64,000 nt of DNA, taken from contig NZ_JAQQTF010000002.1 of NCBI RefSeq assembly GCF_028561275.1, positions 62,001 to 126,000 of the forward strand. Reading direction: 5' to 3'. Origin of the DNA: Aureisphaera galaxeae (GTDB lineage Bacteria > Bacteroidota > Bacteroidia > Flavobacteriales > Flavobacteriaceae). Below the pieces are notes generated by a model that saw only the letters and a list, made by a program, of their open reading frames with translations, did no database searches and was not told the DNA's origin. Position numbers and translations under genes: made by a program. This document shows positions 34,870-44,100 of this stretch, piece by piece (position 1 is the first letter of the stretch; every line of letters begins with the position of its first letter).

Positions 34870-35153
34870 ATTTTAGTCTAGGCAAAAGGGGTTTCTTTGC
34901 TTTCCAGCTGCTTCTACAAGGTATACTAATGCATTTCACTGCAGAAACGTTTCGCCCTGCTGAATTTTAAAAATTCGCGTGTTCCCTTGCCTTATTTTTA
35001 TTTCATCTCAAGCAAATTGAAACCATAGCGGGGGTCATTGATGTGAACGCATGTTCAGTTAACGTGTTTAGATGGTTATAAGGTTCGATGACCCCTCTTA
35101 TTCGGGTTTAGTTTGTTGGGTTGATTAAGTGTATAAATTAAACCATCCCTCTC
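34870..35153. other. 284-bp intergenic region
   Basis: Between two plus-strand genes. A palindrome TGAACGCATGTTCA-like dyad (arms TGAAC/GTTCA at 35044-35057) sits between outer arms GGGGTCAT (35031-35038) and ATGACCCC (35088-35095). It could be operator or long-range stem. No exact -7 consensus seen. Confidence 0.35.
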
Positions 35154-36275
35154 ATGAAATTACCTTGTAAAACACTCATAATTGTTGGTCTTTTCGCTTT
35201 CTTGGCATGTAGCAATATTGATGCTCAAATTGGTGCTCCCTTACCTACTCCAGTAGACCTGCCTCGAAAGAGTCCTATGGCTACCGTTTCTCAACGGGTT
35301 GGAATTACAGATGTGAACATAATATATTCACGGCCGTCACTAAAAGGAAGGCAGTTTCCAGAAGAGATCATTCAAAATGGACGCGTATGGAGAGCTGGAG
35401 CCAATGAAAATACGATCATTTCTTTTTCAACCGATGTTACAATCAACGGGAGCTTCCTTGCCAAAGGCACCTATGGATTGCATATGATTCCGGACGAGGA
35501 TAATTGGACGATAATTTTTAGTAGCACAGCTACCGATTGGGGCAGCTTTGCCTATCGGGAAGATGAAGATGCGTTAAGAATTAAAATCACTCCGCAAACA
35601 ACGAATTCGGAAACAGAGTTTCTTACCTATGGTTTCGATAAGATCACGTTAACCGAAGCAGAAATATATATGCAATGGGGACAAATCCGGATTGCTTTTG
35701 CAGTGAATATAGACACACATAAGCTGGTCCTTGAAGGAATTAACAGGGATATGAGGTCTACGGCTGGAGCCGGATGGAGTGGCCGACACCAGGCGGGTGC
35801 CTATATCGTAGCACATAAACTATCCGACCATTATGAAGACGCGCTTAATTGGCTAAGAACGTCCATAGCCAACAATAGGAATTTCAATAACCTCATGACC
35901 TTATCCGAACTCTACACCTTGCAGGGGGATCCCGCAAAACAGCAAAAAGCAGTAGCAGATGCGCTTGACGTTGGGACTTCCATACAGTTGGGAAATTACG
36001 CTTACGATGTTGTTATGAAGGACAAACGGGATAAGAAGACCATGCAAGAAGCCTACGAAATACTTAAGAAGGCCCAAGACAAATACCCCGAGGATATGGT
36101 GAGCTATGCCAATATGGGGATTTGGTACAGACGACTTCCCAATAGAAGCAAGAAGGAAACACGACAGGCTATTGAGCTTTACAAAAAGGCCATAGAAATA
36201 GGAGCGGAACAATTTCCTTTTTACGCAAACATGTTGCAGCAATCGGTAGACGAAATGACCAAGGAAATAGAGTAG
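35154..36275 (+). CDS. DUF2911 domain protein with C-terminal TPR region
   Basis: 373 residues with an N-terminal signal (MKLPCKTLIIVGLFAFLACSNIDAQ; a Cys lies inside it, so lipidation is possible). Residues 40-190 match DUF2911: VSQRVGITDVNIIYSRPSLKGRQF, WRAGANENTIISFS, FLAKGTYGLHMIP, WTIIFS. The last 170 residues are helical repeats of TPR kind. DUF2911 has no established function. A weak hairpin follows before the LytS-type kinase gene 78 bp downstream on the same strand. Confidence 0.85.
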   Translation: MKLPCKTLIIVGLFAFLACSNIDAQIGAPLPTPVDLPRKSPMATVSQRVGITDVNIIYSRPSLKGRQFPEEIIQNGRVWRAGANENTIISFSTDVTINGSFLAKGTYGLHMIPDEDNWTIIFSSTATDWGSFAYREDEDALRIKITPQTTNSETEFLTYGFDKITLTEAEIYMQWGQIRIAFAVNIDTHKLVLEGINRDMRSTAGAGWSGRHQAGAYIVAHKLSDHYEDALNWLRTSIANNRNFNNLMTLSELYTLQGDPAKQQKAVADALDVGTSIQLGNYAYDVVMKDKRDKKTMQEAYEILKKAQDKYPEDMVSYANMGIWYRRLPNRSKKETRQAIELYKKAIEIGAEQFPFYANMLQQSVDEMTKEIE

Positions 36276-36290
36276 TATTTAATTTGCCAA

Positions 36291-36307
36291 CCTTTTTCCG
36301 AAAAAGG
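36291..36307 (+). terminator. Weak hairpin after DUF2911 gene
   Basis: CCTTTTT (36291-36297) and AAAAAGG (36301-36307) form a 7-bp, AU-rich stem with a 3-base loop, 15 bp after the stop. A T-rich stretch appears shortly after. Low stability makes it uncertain. Confidence 0.3.
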
Positions 36308-36353
36308 GGAACCTTCTTTTATCTTTACTTAAACTATCTCCGATCCTATTTTC

Positions 36354-37436
36354 GTGAACGCCACTGAAACGATAAAGAAACTACTGTACTCCAAAGGGGG
36401 CGTCATCGTACTTTTTTGGTTCTTGTTCCTTATCATCGATGTGTTTAAGAAATCCGTTTTCTCTTACACCGACCTGGGATATCTTTATTACTATTACTTT
36501 CTAGGGTTCCCTTTATGGATCCTATTAACCTTTCCCGTCTACTCACTTTTCAAGTTTTCTGCTAGATTCCGTACAGGGCGAAGAATAGTGTATTTGGTTT
36601 TTATTGGACTTGGCTTTGGAATTGTTAAGACAATACTTTCTTGGTCTATTTTTTATGTAATTACGTACTTCACTGAACCCGAGGGTAGGCGTCCTTTTAT
36701 GGACTTCTTCAAAGGCATCATAACGTTTCATTATGTCGAGGCCGTAATCATCGCTTGGGTGGTACTCATCATCATGTACATTATCGAGCTAAGTAAAAAA
36801 TATAGGGAAAAGTCCTTAGAGGCGGCTCAGTTGGAATCCCAGTTAGCGCAATCTAAGTTGCAAGCCTTAAAAATGCAGTTGCAACCCCATTTTCTATTCA
36901 ATGCACATAATACGATTGCCATGTTAATTCGGACAAAGAAATACGACATGGCAGTGGATATGATCTCTGGTTTGAGCGATCTTCTAAGAACTTCTCTATT
37001 GGGAGAGGTGGGGCAACTCATATCGCTCAAGGATGAATTGGAATTCTTGAAAAAGTACTTGTACATAGAAGAACTTAGGTTTGAAGATAACCTAAGTATC
37101 ACCTTCGACATAGACGAAGAAATGGAAACCCAGAAGGTGCCGAGTCTGATACTACAGCCCATCGTTGAAAATGCTTTTAAGCATGGTATTTCACACTTTT
37201 TGGGTCATTCCAAATTGGTAGTTAAGGCTTTTAGGAAAGACTCATTTTTGGTCGTTAGCATTTTCAATAGCGGTCCGTTGCTTGAAGATGGATTCTCGCT
37301 TGAAAGCAATAGCGGTATCGGCCTTACGAACACTGTAAAAAGACTAAAACAGCTTTATAAGGGTACTGCGAAATTGGAACTAAAGAATGAAAATGACGGC
37401 GTAACCGTTTCTTTATACTTTCCCATATATGCATAG
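36354..37436 (+). CDS. LytS-type sensor histidine kinase
   Basis: GTG start (36354), 360 residues. Four membrane segments in the first 145 residues, a coiled linker, then the His_kinase (PF06580-type) region with LQPHFLFNAHNT (His179 as phosphoacceptor), PIVENAFKHGISH (N box) and SNSGIGLTNTVKRL (ATP lid). No separate sensor domain, so the membrane part likely senses. It overlaps the LytTR response regulator gene by 8 bases, so the two act as a pair. A -7-like TATCTTTA lies 27 bp upstream. Confidence 0.92.
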   Translation: MNATETIKKLLYSKGGVIVLFWFLFLIIDVFKKSVFSYTDLGYLYYYYFLGFPLWILLTFPVYSLFKFSARFRTGRRIVYLVFIGLGFGIVKTILSWSIFYVITYFTEPEGRRPFMDFFKGIITFHYVEAVIIAWVVLIIMYIIELSKKYREKSLEAAQLESQLAQSKLQALKMQLQPHFLFNAHNTIAMLIRTKKYDMAVDMISGLSDLLRTSLLGEVGQLISLKDELEFLKKYLYIEELRFEDNLSITFDIDEEMETQKVPSLILQPIVENAFKHGISHFLGHSKLVVKAFRKDSFLVVSIFNSGPLLEDGFSLESNSGIGLTNTVKRLKQLYKGTAKLELKNENDGVTVSLYFPIYA

Positions 37437-38256
37437 GATTAAAACCATAATTGTCGACGATGAAAAGAAGGCTAGGGAGGGTCTTGTTAGTCTGTTGCAG
37501 GATGATCCTATGATAGAAATTGCAGAGGTGTGCAAGGATGGACTGCAAGCCATCGAGTTTCTAAGCAATAATGAAGTGCAGCTTGTCTTTTTAGACATCC
37601 AAATGCCAGGCATTGATGGTTTTGAGGTGTTGAACTCGATCCCCGATTCTAAAAGACCCGTAATCATTTTTGTCACTGCTTACGACCAATATGCATTGAA
37701 GGCTTTTGAGTACCATGCCTTGGATTATTTGTTGAAACCTTTCACCGATGAACGATTTCACAAGGCTTTGGAAATTGCTAAAAAGAACATTGCCAACAAT
37801 TCCCTGGAAGAGAATGCGCTGAAACTGGAAAAACTGTTGAAGGAAATAAGAAACCATACAATGGGCGCGGAAACCCTGCACAATATCGTAAGCACTCCCA
37901 ACAGTTTCGATGAGCGGATTGTGATTAAGACCTCGAACAAAAAGATAGTTTTTGTTTATCTAAAGGACATCGAATGGATCGAGGCTTTCGATTACTACAT
38001 TAAGATTCACACGGTTTCAGAAACCTACCTAATCAGGGAAAGTTTGAAACGAATGGAATTAAAACTTCCCAAGGATCGATTTATGCGAGTGCATCGATCT
38101 ACCATAGTAAACACCCAATATATTAAAGAAGTCGTTTCTATCGGCAACACTGAATATGAACTGACCCTAACCAATGGAGAAATACGTAAGGTAAGTAGGT
38201 CCTATAGCGCCGGGTTTAGCGATTTTGTAGAGAGATTTGATGGGGAGTGGTCTTGA
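37429..38256 (+). CDS. LytTR-family response regulator
   Basis: 275 residues. Receiver domain with the acidic pocket VDDEKKARE and phosphoacceptor Asp56 in FLDIQMPGIDGF, conserved Thr (FVTAYD) and Lys (LLKPF). A LytTR DNA-binding domain occupies about 170-270 (FVYLKDIEWIEAFDYYIKIHT, RFMRVHRSTIVNTQYIKEV). Partner of the kinase encoded just upstream, with which it overlaps by 8 bases. The next gene, another LytTR regulator, converges on it. Confidence 0.94.
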   Translation: MHRIKTIIVDDEKKAREGLVSLLQDDPMIEIAEVCKDGLQAIEFLSNNEVQLVFLDIQMPGIDGFEVLNSIPDSKRPVIIFVTAYDQYALKAFEYHALDYLLKPFTDERFHKALEIAKKNIANNSLEENALKLEKLLKEIRNHTMGAETLHNIVSTPNSFDERIVIKTSNKKIVFVYLKDIEWIEAFDYYIKIHTVSETYLIRESLKRMELKLPKDRFMRVHRSTIVNTQYIKEVVSIGNTEYELTLTNGEIRKVSRSYSAGFSDFVERFDGEWS

Positions 38257-38353
38257 AGCGATATAGGTAATCCTTTTTTGAGCCTTAGCGTTGTGGGTTA
38301 ACTCATGACGGTTTTTACTTCAGTGCCTCTTGCGAGCTAGGAACATTCAGGAT

Positions 38354-39094
38354 TTATTTAAAGATCAGTTTTAGGGTAAGGTCTTTCCTTCTGGCGGAAA
38401 CTGGAACTTCAATTTTCTGTTTCAATGAAAGTGTGCCTTTTTTGTTATATCTGGAAACATAATTTTTGTTTACGATGTAGGAATGATGGCAGCGGATAAA
38501 CGTACCTTCAGAAAGAAGCTCTTCCATGGCCTTAATGGGTTTGGAAATTATGATCTTTTCAGATTCTTGTACATAAAAGGTTGTGTAGCTTCCATCCGAC
38601 TTGCAATATATGATGTCATCCTCTTCGACCACGTATACCGTATTGGAAGTTTTCAGAACGATGCGTTTTTTTTCCACTTTATTGAAATAATCCATTGATA
38701 CCTGGATCAATTTTTTAAAGTGTTCTTCCTTGGTGTTGCTGCTAATTGCCTTAGATACTGCGTTCTTAAATTCTTCTTCATCAATTGGCTTCAGGAGATA
38801 ATCCAATGCCCCAACCTTAAAAGCCTTAACAGCGTGGGAATCGAATCCTGTTACGAAAATAACATCGAAATTTCTGGAGTGGCATTTATCGATTAAATCG
38901 AAACCTGTTCCATCGGGTAGTTGTATGTCTAAAAACAGTAAATCAGGTTCAAGTTCCTCAATAAGATCAATGCCTTGCGCAACATTTTCGGCTTCGCCAA
39001 TAAGACTTATTTCTGCGGGATAAAACTGTTCTAGTTTTTCGCGAACATCATTGCGAACAAAGTCCTTATCGTCTATAACTAAAGCTTTAATCAT
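38354..39094 (-). CDS. LytTR-family response regulator
   Basis: 246 residues. Receiver Asp56 in FLDIQLPDGTGF with Lys in LLKPI; LytTR domain in the last 100 residues (VVEEDDIIYCKSDGSYTTFYV, FIRCHHSYIVNKNYV). Its start overlaps the 3' end of the TPR-kinase gene by 8 bases, so this is the cognate pair. It ends 97 bp from the convergent regulator at 37429-38256. Confidence 0.93.
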   Translation of the reverse strand: MIKALVIDDKDFVRNDVREKLEQFYPAEISLIGEAENVAQGIDLIEELEPDLLFLDIQLPDGTGFDLIDKCHSRNFDVIFVTGFDSHAVKAFKVGALDYLLKPIDEEEFKNAVSKAISSNTKEEHFKKLIQVSMDYFNKVEKKRIVLKTSNTVYVVEEDDIIYCKSDGSYTTFYVQESEKIIISKPIKAMEELLSEGTFIRCHHSYIVNKNYVSRYNKKGTLSLKQKIEVPVSARRKDLTLKLIFK

Positions 39095-40949
39095 TTCCAG
39101 TTAGTTTATAAGGGATTAAGAATCTCACAATAACGCCAGTTTCATCTTCCGAAAAGTCACTTTTGTTTAAAACTTTGATTTTGGTTTTAGTGGATTTGTG
39201 TAAAAATTCGGAAATTAAATGAGTGGAAGTCAACTTGCGATTTGTATGCGAGGTTACATCTATCCCACGCCCATCGTCCTCTACTTCGCATGCAATAAAC
39301 TCCTCTTCCATGGACAATGTTATGGTTGCTCTTCCTTGATAATTGATTCCAGAAAAACCGTGCTGTATACTATTTTCAACCAAAGGTTGTAATATCATTG
39401 GAGGTATAAACATGATATCTTCTTCAATTCCGTTCAATCTAATATCATATGCAAACTTTATCGAGGATCCCAATTGTTGGAGATCCAGATACGCTCGCAA
39501 GGATTCCAATTCCTTTTCAAGAAGGACATAATTATGGGTTGTGTTCTCCAATATTCGCCGTAACAATTTCGAAAATTTCAACATATACTGCAATGCTTTG
39601 TCTTGGTCCTTTTGTATAAGGTCCTTAATGGCATATAAAGTATTGAAGGTAAAATGAGGGTTCATTTGTGCCCTTAACAAGCGTTGCCGGGTATTGAGGT
39701 TTTCCCGCTCTAACTTGAAATGCTTCTGACGGTTAAATAGATACATAATTAGAATGAGAAACAGCAAAATGCCAATGGCTGAATACATTATTATTTGGAG
39801 CCTAAAATTTTTGAATTCGGCCGAGTATTTTTCAGCTTGTAGGTTTCTCTCCCTCTCATTGGCTACTTTTAAGGCTTCCAAATCCCGGTTATATTTGTCC
39901 TCGTATACCGTATTTTGATATGCATTTAACGTATCGAGATCTTCAAGAATCTGATTTATATCTGAATTGGATTTAAAGTTTAGTCGCATTTGGTATTGCA
40001 GGTAATGACGTTGAATTTCCCGTCCCAATGTGGATAGGCCAAAATCACGTACTGTGTCCAAGTAAGCTTGGGCCATTTCAAAATCACCGAGTTCTATATA
40101 GGCCTCTGCAATATTGCTGTATTTCATGGCAAGGTCCTTGGGCCTAGTATAATAATCAGAATTTTTTTTCTCAAACTCTAATGCTCTTTTGTAATATGTT
40201 ATGGCCTTTTTATAGTCTCCGTCGTAATAAAGGTAAGCTCCATAACTATTGAAAATCTGTCTATTGTAGTGATTGGTTATTCTATGGCTTTGGGAAACCA
40301 AACTGTCGAGGATCTTATAAGCCCCTTCCTTGTCATTCAAATAATGATACCGTATTCTTATCTCACCTAAAAATGCACTATTTAGACTGGCCGTGTCGTA
40401 CTTTTTAGAAATCAGTTTTCTTTTTTTTTCAACTTCCAGCACCTTTTCATAATCTCCCTGCCTTTGGTAGATCCTCGATTCAAAGGTATAGGCCCAAACC
40501 ATGGCTCTATAGTTCTTTTCGGCTTCCGCTAAGGATTTTAGTCTTTCATAGATTACTTTACAATCCCCATATCGTTCGAGCTCATAGAAGGTTTCATACG
40601 CCCAGTAAAAATAGTCCCCTTCCCCTGGTTTCATGGAGTCTTGGACTAAGTTCGTTGCCTCAAGGAAAAAGGTAGCGGCCTTATTATTGTCGCCTTTATC
40701 CCTGAAGTACCTTCCTTTTAGATAGCCGCTATATGCCTTTACAGAATCTGAAATGTTCGGATTGTTTATTATAGAGGAATCAATTTCTTTAAGTGCTTCA
40801 AAAAGAGAATCGTTCATATTCCCATTTTCTACCTCCTTAAAATCTTGATACATCGCGGAAATTTCCTCATTGCTCCACACGCTTTTTTTTCCATCACATG
40901 AAGCTATCAGGGAAATTAATAGTAAGAGTATCCAGGAAAATTTATCCAT
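39087..40949 (-). CDS. TPR-containing LytS-type sensor histidine kinase
   Basis: 620 residues. It opens with a lipoprotein-like signal (MDKFSWILLLLISLIASC), followed by about six TPR-like repeats in the outer part (to about 330), one transmembrane helix (near 375-395), a coiled linker and the LytS kinase module with RAQMNPHFTFNTLYAIKD (phosphoacceptor His), LQPLVENSIQHGF and a Gly-rich DDGRGID. If the Cys is lipidated, the protein would be doubly anchored. The TPR domain probably senses a periplasmic protein. Paired with the downstream LytTR regulator. Confidence 0.9.
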   Translation of the reverse strand: MDKFSWILLLLISLIASCDGKKSVWSNEEISAMYQDFKEVENGNMNDSLFEALKEIDSSIINNPNISDSVKAYSGYLKGRYFRDKGDNNKAATFFLEATNLVQDSMKPGEGDYFYWAYETFYELERYGDCKVIYERLKSLAEAEKNYRAMVWAYTFESRIYQRQGDYEKVLEVEKKRKLISKKYDTASLNSAFLGEIRIRYHYLNDKEGAYKILDSLVSQSHRITNHYNRQIFNSYGAYLYYDGDYKKAITYYKRALEFEKKNSDYYTRPKDLAMKYSNIAEAYIELGDFEMAQAYLDTVRDFGLSTLGREIQRHYLQYQMRLNFKSNSDINQILEDLDTLNAYQNTVYEDKYNRDLEALKVANERERNLQAEKYSAEFKNFRLQIIMYSAIGILLFLILIMYLFNRQKHFKLERENLNTRQRLLRAQMNPHFTFNTLYAIKDLIQKDQDKALQYMLKFSKLLRRILENTTHNYVLLEKELESLRAYLDLQQLGSSIKFAYDIRLNGIEEDIMFIPPMILQPLVENSIQHGFSGINYQGRATITLSMEEEFIACEVEDDGRGIDVTSHTNRKLTSTHLISEFLHKSTKTKIKVLNKSDFSEDETGVIVRFLIPYKLTGND

Positions 40950-41170
40950 TTATCAAACATATAAAAATTCAAACAATCCGTAGTCTTTTGAAAGATGACA
41001 CTCAGTTACCTCCCTTTTGAACTGATGCACCAATTACACTTATGTAAAATGTAAGGGGACTTATATAAAAACCGGGTGTAACTATATGTTGGGCATTCCA
41101 TATCAGGGTTTTGCAGCATACTTTTAATGAGCAGTTATTTCTCTTTCCAAACTCAAAAAATAAAATTGTA

Positions 41171-44100
41171 ATGAATAAACGTATAGTATCAATCTTCGGT
41201 TTTTTAGTTTTCTTATGTTATTCCCAAACTGCTTTCAGTCAGGAAATAAACGATGTTGCTTACATCAAGGAAAACATCCCCAAGAGTCCTGAGGCAAGTA
41301 GTCTCGGAAACTACGGGGAGATTTCTAACAATCCCTATAACGGTAAAGTAAATTTTTCCATTCCTTTCTATGCCATCACGTTAGAGGATTTAACCATACC
41401 CATACAGTTGACCTATGATTCTGGAGGGATTCGGGCTAATTCTGAGGCCAGTTGGGTAGGAATGAATTGGTCGCTTAGTGCGAATGCAGTTATTACCAGG
41501 GAAATTTACGGCAATGATGATTTAAACGAAAATGAGGTAATAAATGGCGGTAGTTCGGAAATTTCAGCTAGGGTTTTTACCGATATTGAAGTCATCGAGC
41601 CTAGTGAAAGTAGCCCCTATGTTCCTTTAGCCGACATTATAAGGGTACATACCGCCTATGGAAATGGTGGTTCTTGGACGGCCCCGCATCTGCATCCCGA
41701 TACACAACCAGATATCTACCAAGTCTCTCTCTTTGGAACGGATTACAAATTTATCCTTAACAAGCGGATTGGGGGATCTAATATCATCACAGGACACGTA
41801 CTTAATAATAATTATGCGGTGATTGAGTATGATCTCATAAATCAATCATTTACTATCGAAGATGATAGGGGATATACCTTCATTTTTACTACGAAGGATT
41901 ATGCTGCCTCCATAAGTTCTTCCCGATCGAGCGAGCCTGACCATGCTACTTCGAATGTTAAAGAAGAAACGATTTCTGGGTTAAAAGACGATAACAATCA
42001 AAGTGACAATACATCAGTTACCGGGTGGCTAATTAATAAAATTATTACCCCAACCCAGCGAACCGTAGATTTTTTCTATCAAGAAGGCGCCCACTTTACC
42101 TACCCCCTGTACTCAGGAACCGTAGGGTTTGAAGAGGCGTATACCAATCACTCTGGAGACCATATAGCAAAAACATACGATGAAAACGATACCGAGTTTA
42201 CCGCCAATATGTCCATAATTCATTCAAATTATTTGACCAAGATCGAAGGAGATTTTGGAGAACTCATTTTTAACTCTGTTGATGATCGTAAAGACTTGCT
42301 AAACGGGAATGATCTTAAGGCTATTTTTCCAGGCACCTTTAATCCTGTTTTTGTTTTCTATACCAAAACAAGTGGTACAAATGCTATAAACGAAAGGCAT
42401 GGAGCAGATTCTCCGGCATACAATCTGAAATCCCGACGCTTGGCGTCTTTGAGTCTCAAGGACTATAATGGGAACGAAGTAAAGACCATGAATTTTAATC
42501 AGTCGTATTACAACGATCACAAGTTAAATATGTCTGATGAGGCCAAGTTTTTAAGATTGAAATTGGACGCGGTGACTATGTTCGACAAAGCATATTCGTT
42601 CACTTATGCGTCCCCTAACAGCCTGCCGGAGAAAGGAACGCTAGATACCGACTTCTGGGGTTTTTACAATGGTGCCGGAAACAACTCCAACGTGCCGAGC
42701 ATTGGGAGATTTGGGGTTTCTCAAACACAAAATGAACTTCCAGGAAACTTTAACCTTGGGCATATCTACTACAAGTTAAATGGTGCGGATAGGGGAGCCA
42801 ACTTTACCTTTGGTAATAAGGGAAACCTTACTAAGATTAACTATCCAACGGGTGGATATACCGAATTGACCTATGAGGCCAATACTGCCTTAGTAGATGC
42901 GCCTCTTCCCTATGTGGTTACCGAATATTTTCAAGGCAATGATAGCGATGTAATGCGATGGACCAATTTATCGGATGAAAACAAATATAAGTTCAACTAT
43001 CAATACCTAAAGAACGCTGCAGATCCACTATACAATTTTTTCAACAATCGGTTTGACATAAACAATGCGAACATCATAGAAACCCCTTTATCGAACAATC
43101 AGGTATTTACCGTAACCCATACAAGTTTTGTGGAAGGATCGGGAGATCTTTATCTGATTAATTGGGGAGCTAATCCCGAAGACTGGTACGATGTTGAGAA
43201 AATATACATTGAAAATGTTATCGATCCAACGATTAGGTATCCCTTATTTTACTATGGCGATTGGCTTGGCTTGGAACCCAGTAGTGGCAATTCGCAACCT
43301 GGCGATGCTACGGTAATTATTCCACCAGGAGAATATCGTTTAAGAATTCCAGTCACACCGATCGGAGCTCCGAATGTTTATATTAATCCAGCAAGTTATA
43401 CTTTATATGAATTCGATATAGATCCTAATGATCCCAATTTTCCAACCCTTGTCGAGGCTTTCGAGGTGGGCGGAGCTAGAATTAAGAGTATCACCAATTT
43501 TGGCAATCAAAGTGAGTTCATAAATAAGAAATCCTTTCACTACGAACTTCCGCAAACCAGTGAGGCGGTCTCAAGCTCTGGTAAATTAATGAACGACATT
43601 ATATACCACACCAAGGGAATTGGGTTTCATTCCTATAACCCTGTATATCCTGGGCCCGCAAATAATATCGTCGGAGTATCAATTGCTTCGAACCCAACCA
43701 TTAGAATGGATCCGAGTGCTCAGGGATCGCATGTGGGTTATTCGTATGTAAGCGAAAGCGCATTGGACAAGGACGACAATATCCTTTCCAAAATAGATAG
43801 AAGTTATTTTAACGAACCCAGTAAATACCTCAAAGATACCTTTAGTCTTCTTTATTGGTATAATCCATATGCTGGGGGTAATGAACATGAGACGGAAATA
43901 GAAGTTAGGAATGCACATCTATTGGGGATGCATCCAAAAAACAGTTATGCCCATATCAATGGAAGTGTTATTAATGAATTCTACTATGACTGTTCTAATG
44001 TCTTGCAAAAATCGATTTTTAATGAATATACCTCATTGGGCATTAATCCGAAGGATCAGCTATTTGCCAATTTTTGGTCGGACACTTATGAAGCTCCCGA

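Noticed and set aside
34863-34879. Terminator after the lipoprotein gene at 34315
   Set aside because: The AGACTA/TAGTCT stem is only 6 bp, overlaps the stop codon and is not followed by a T run.
35031-35095. Riboswitch or structured leader before the DUF2911 gene
   Set aside because: Only one 8-bp long-range pairing (GGGGTCAT/ATGACCCC) and a small inner dyad are visible; no known riboswitch core pattern recognised.
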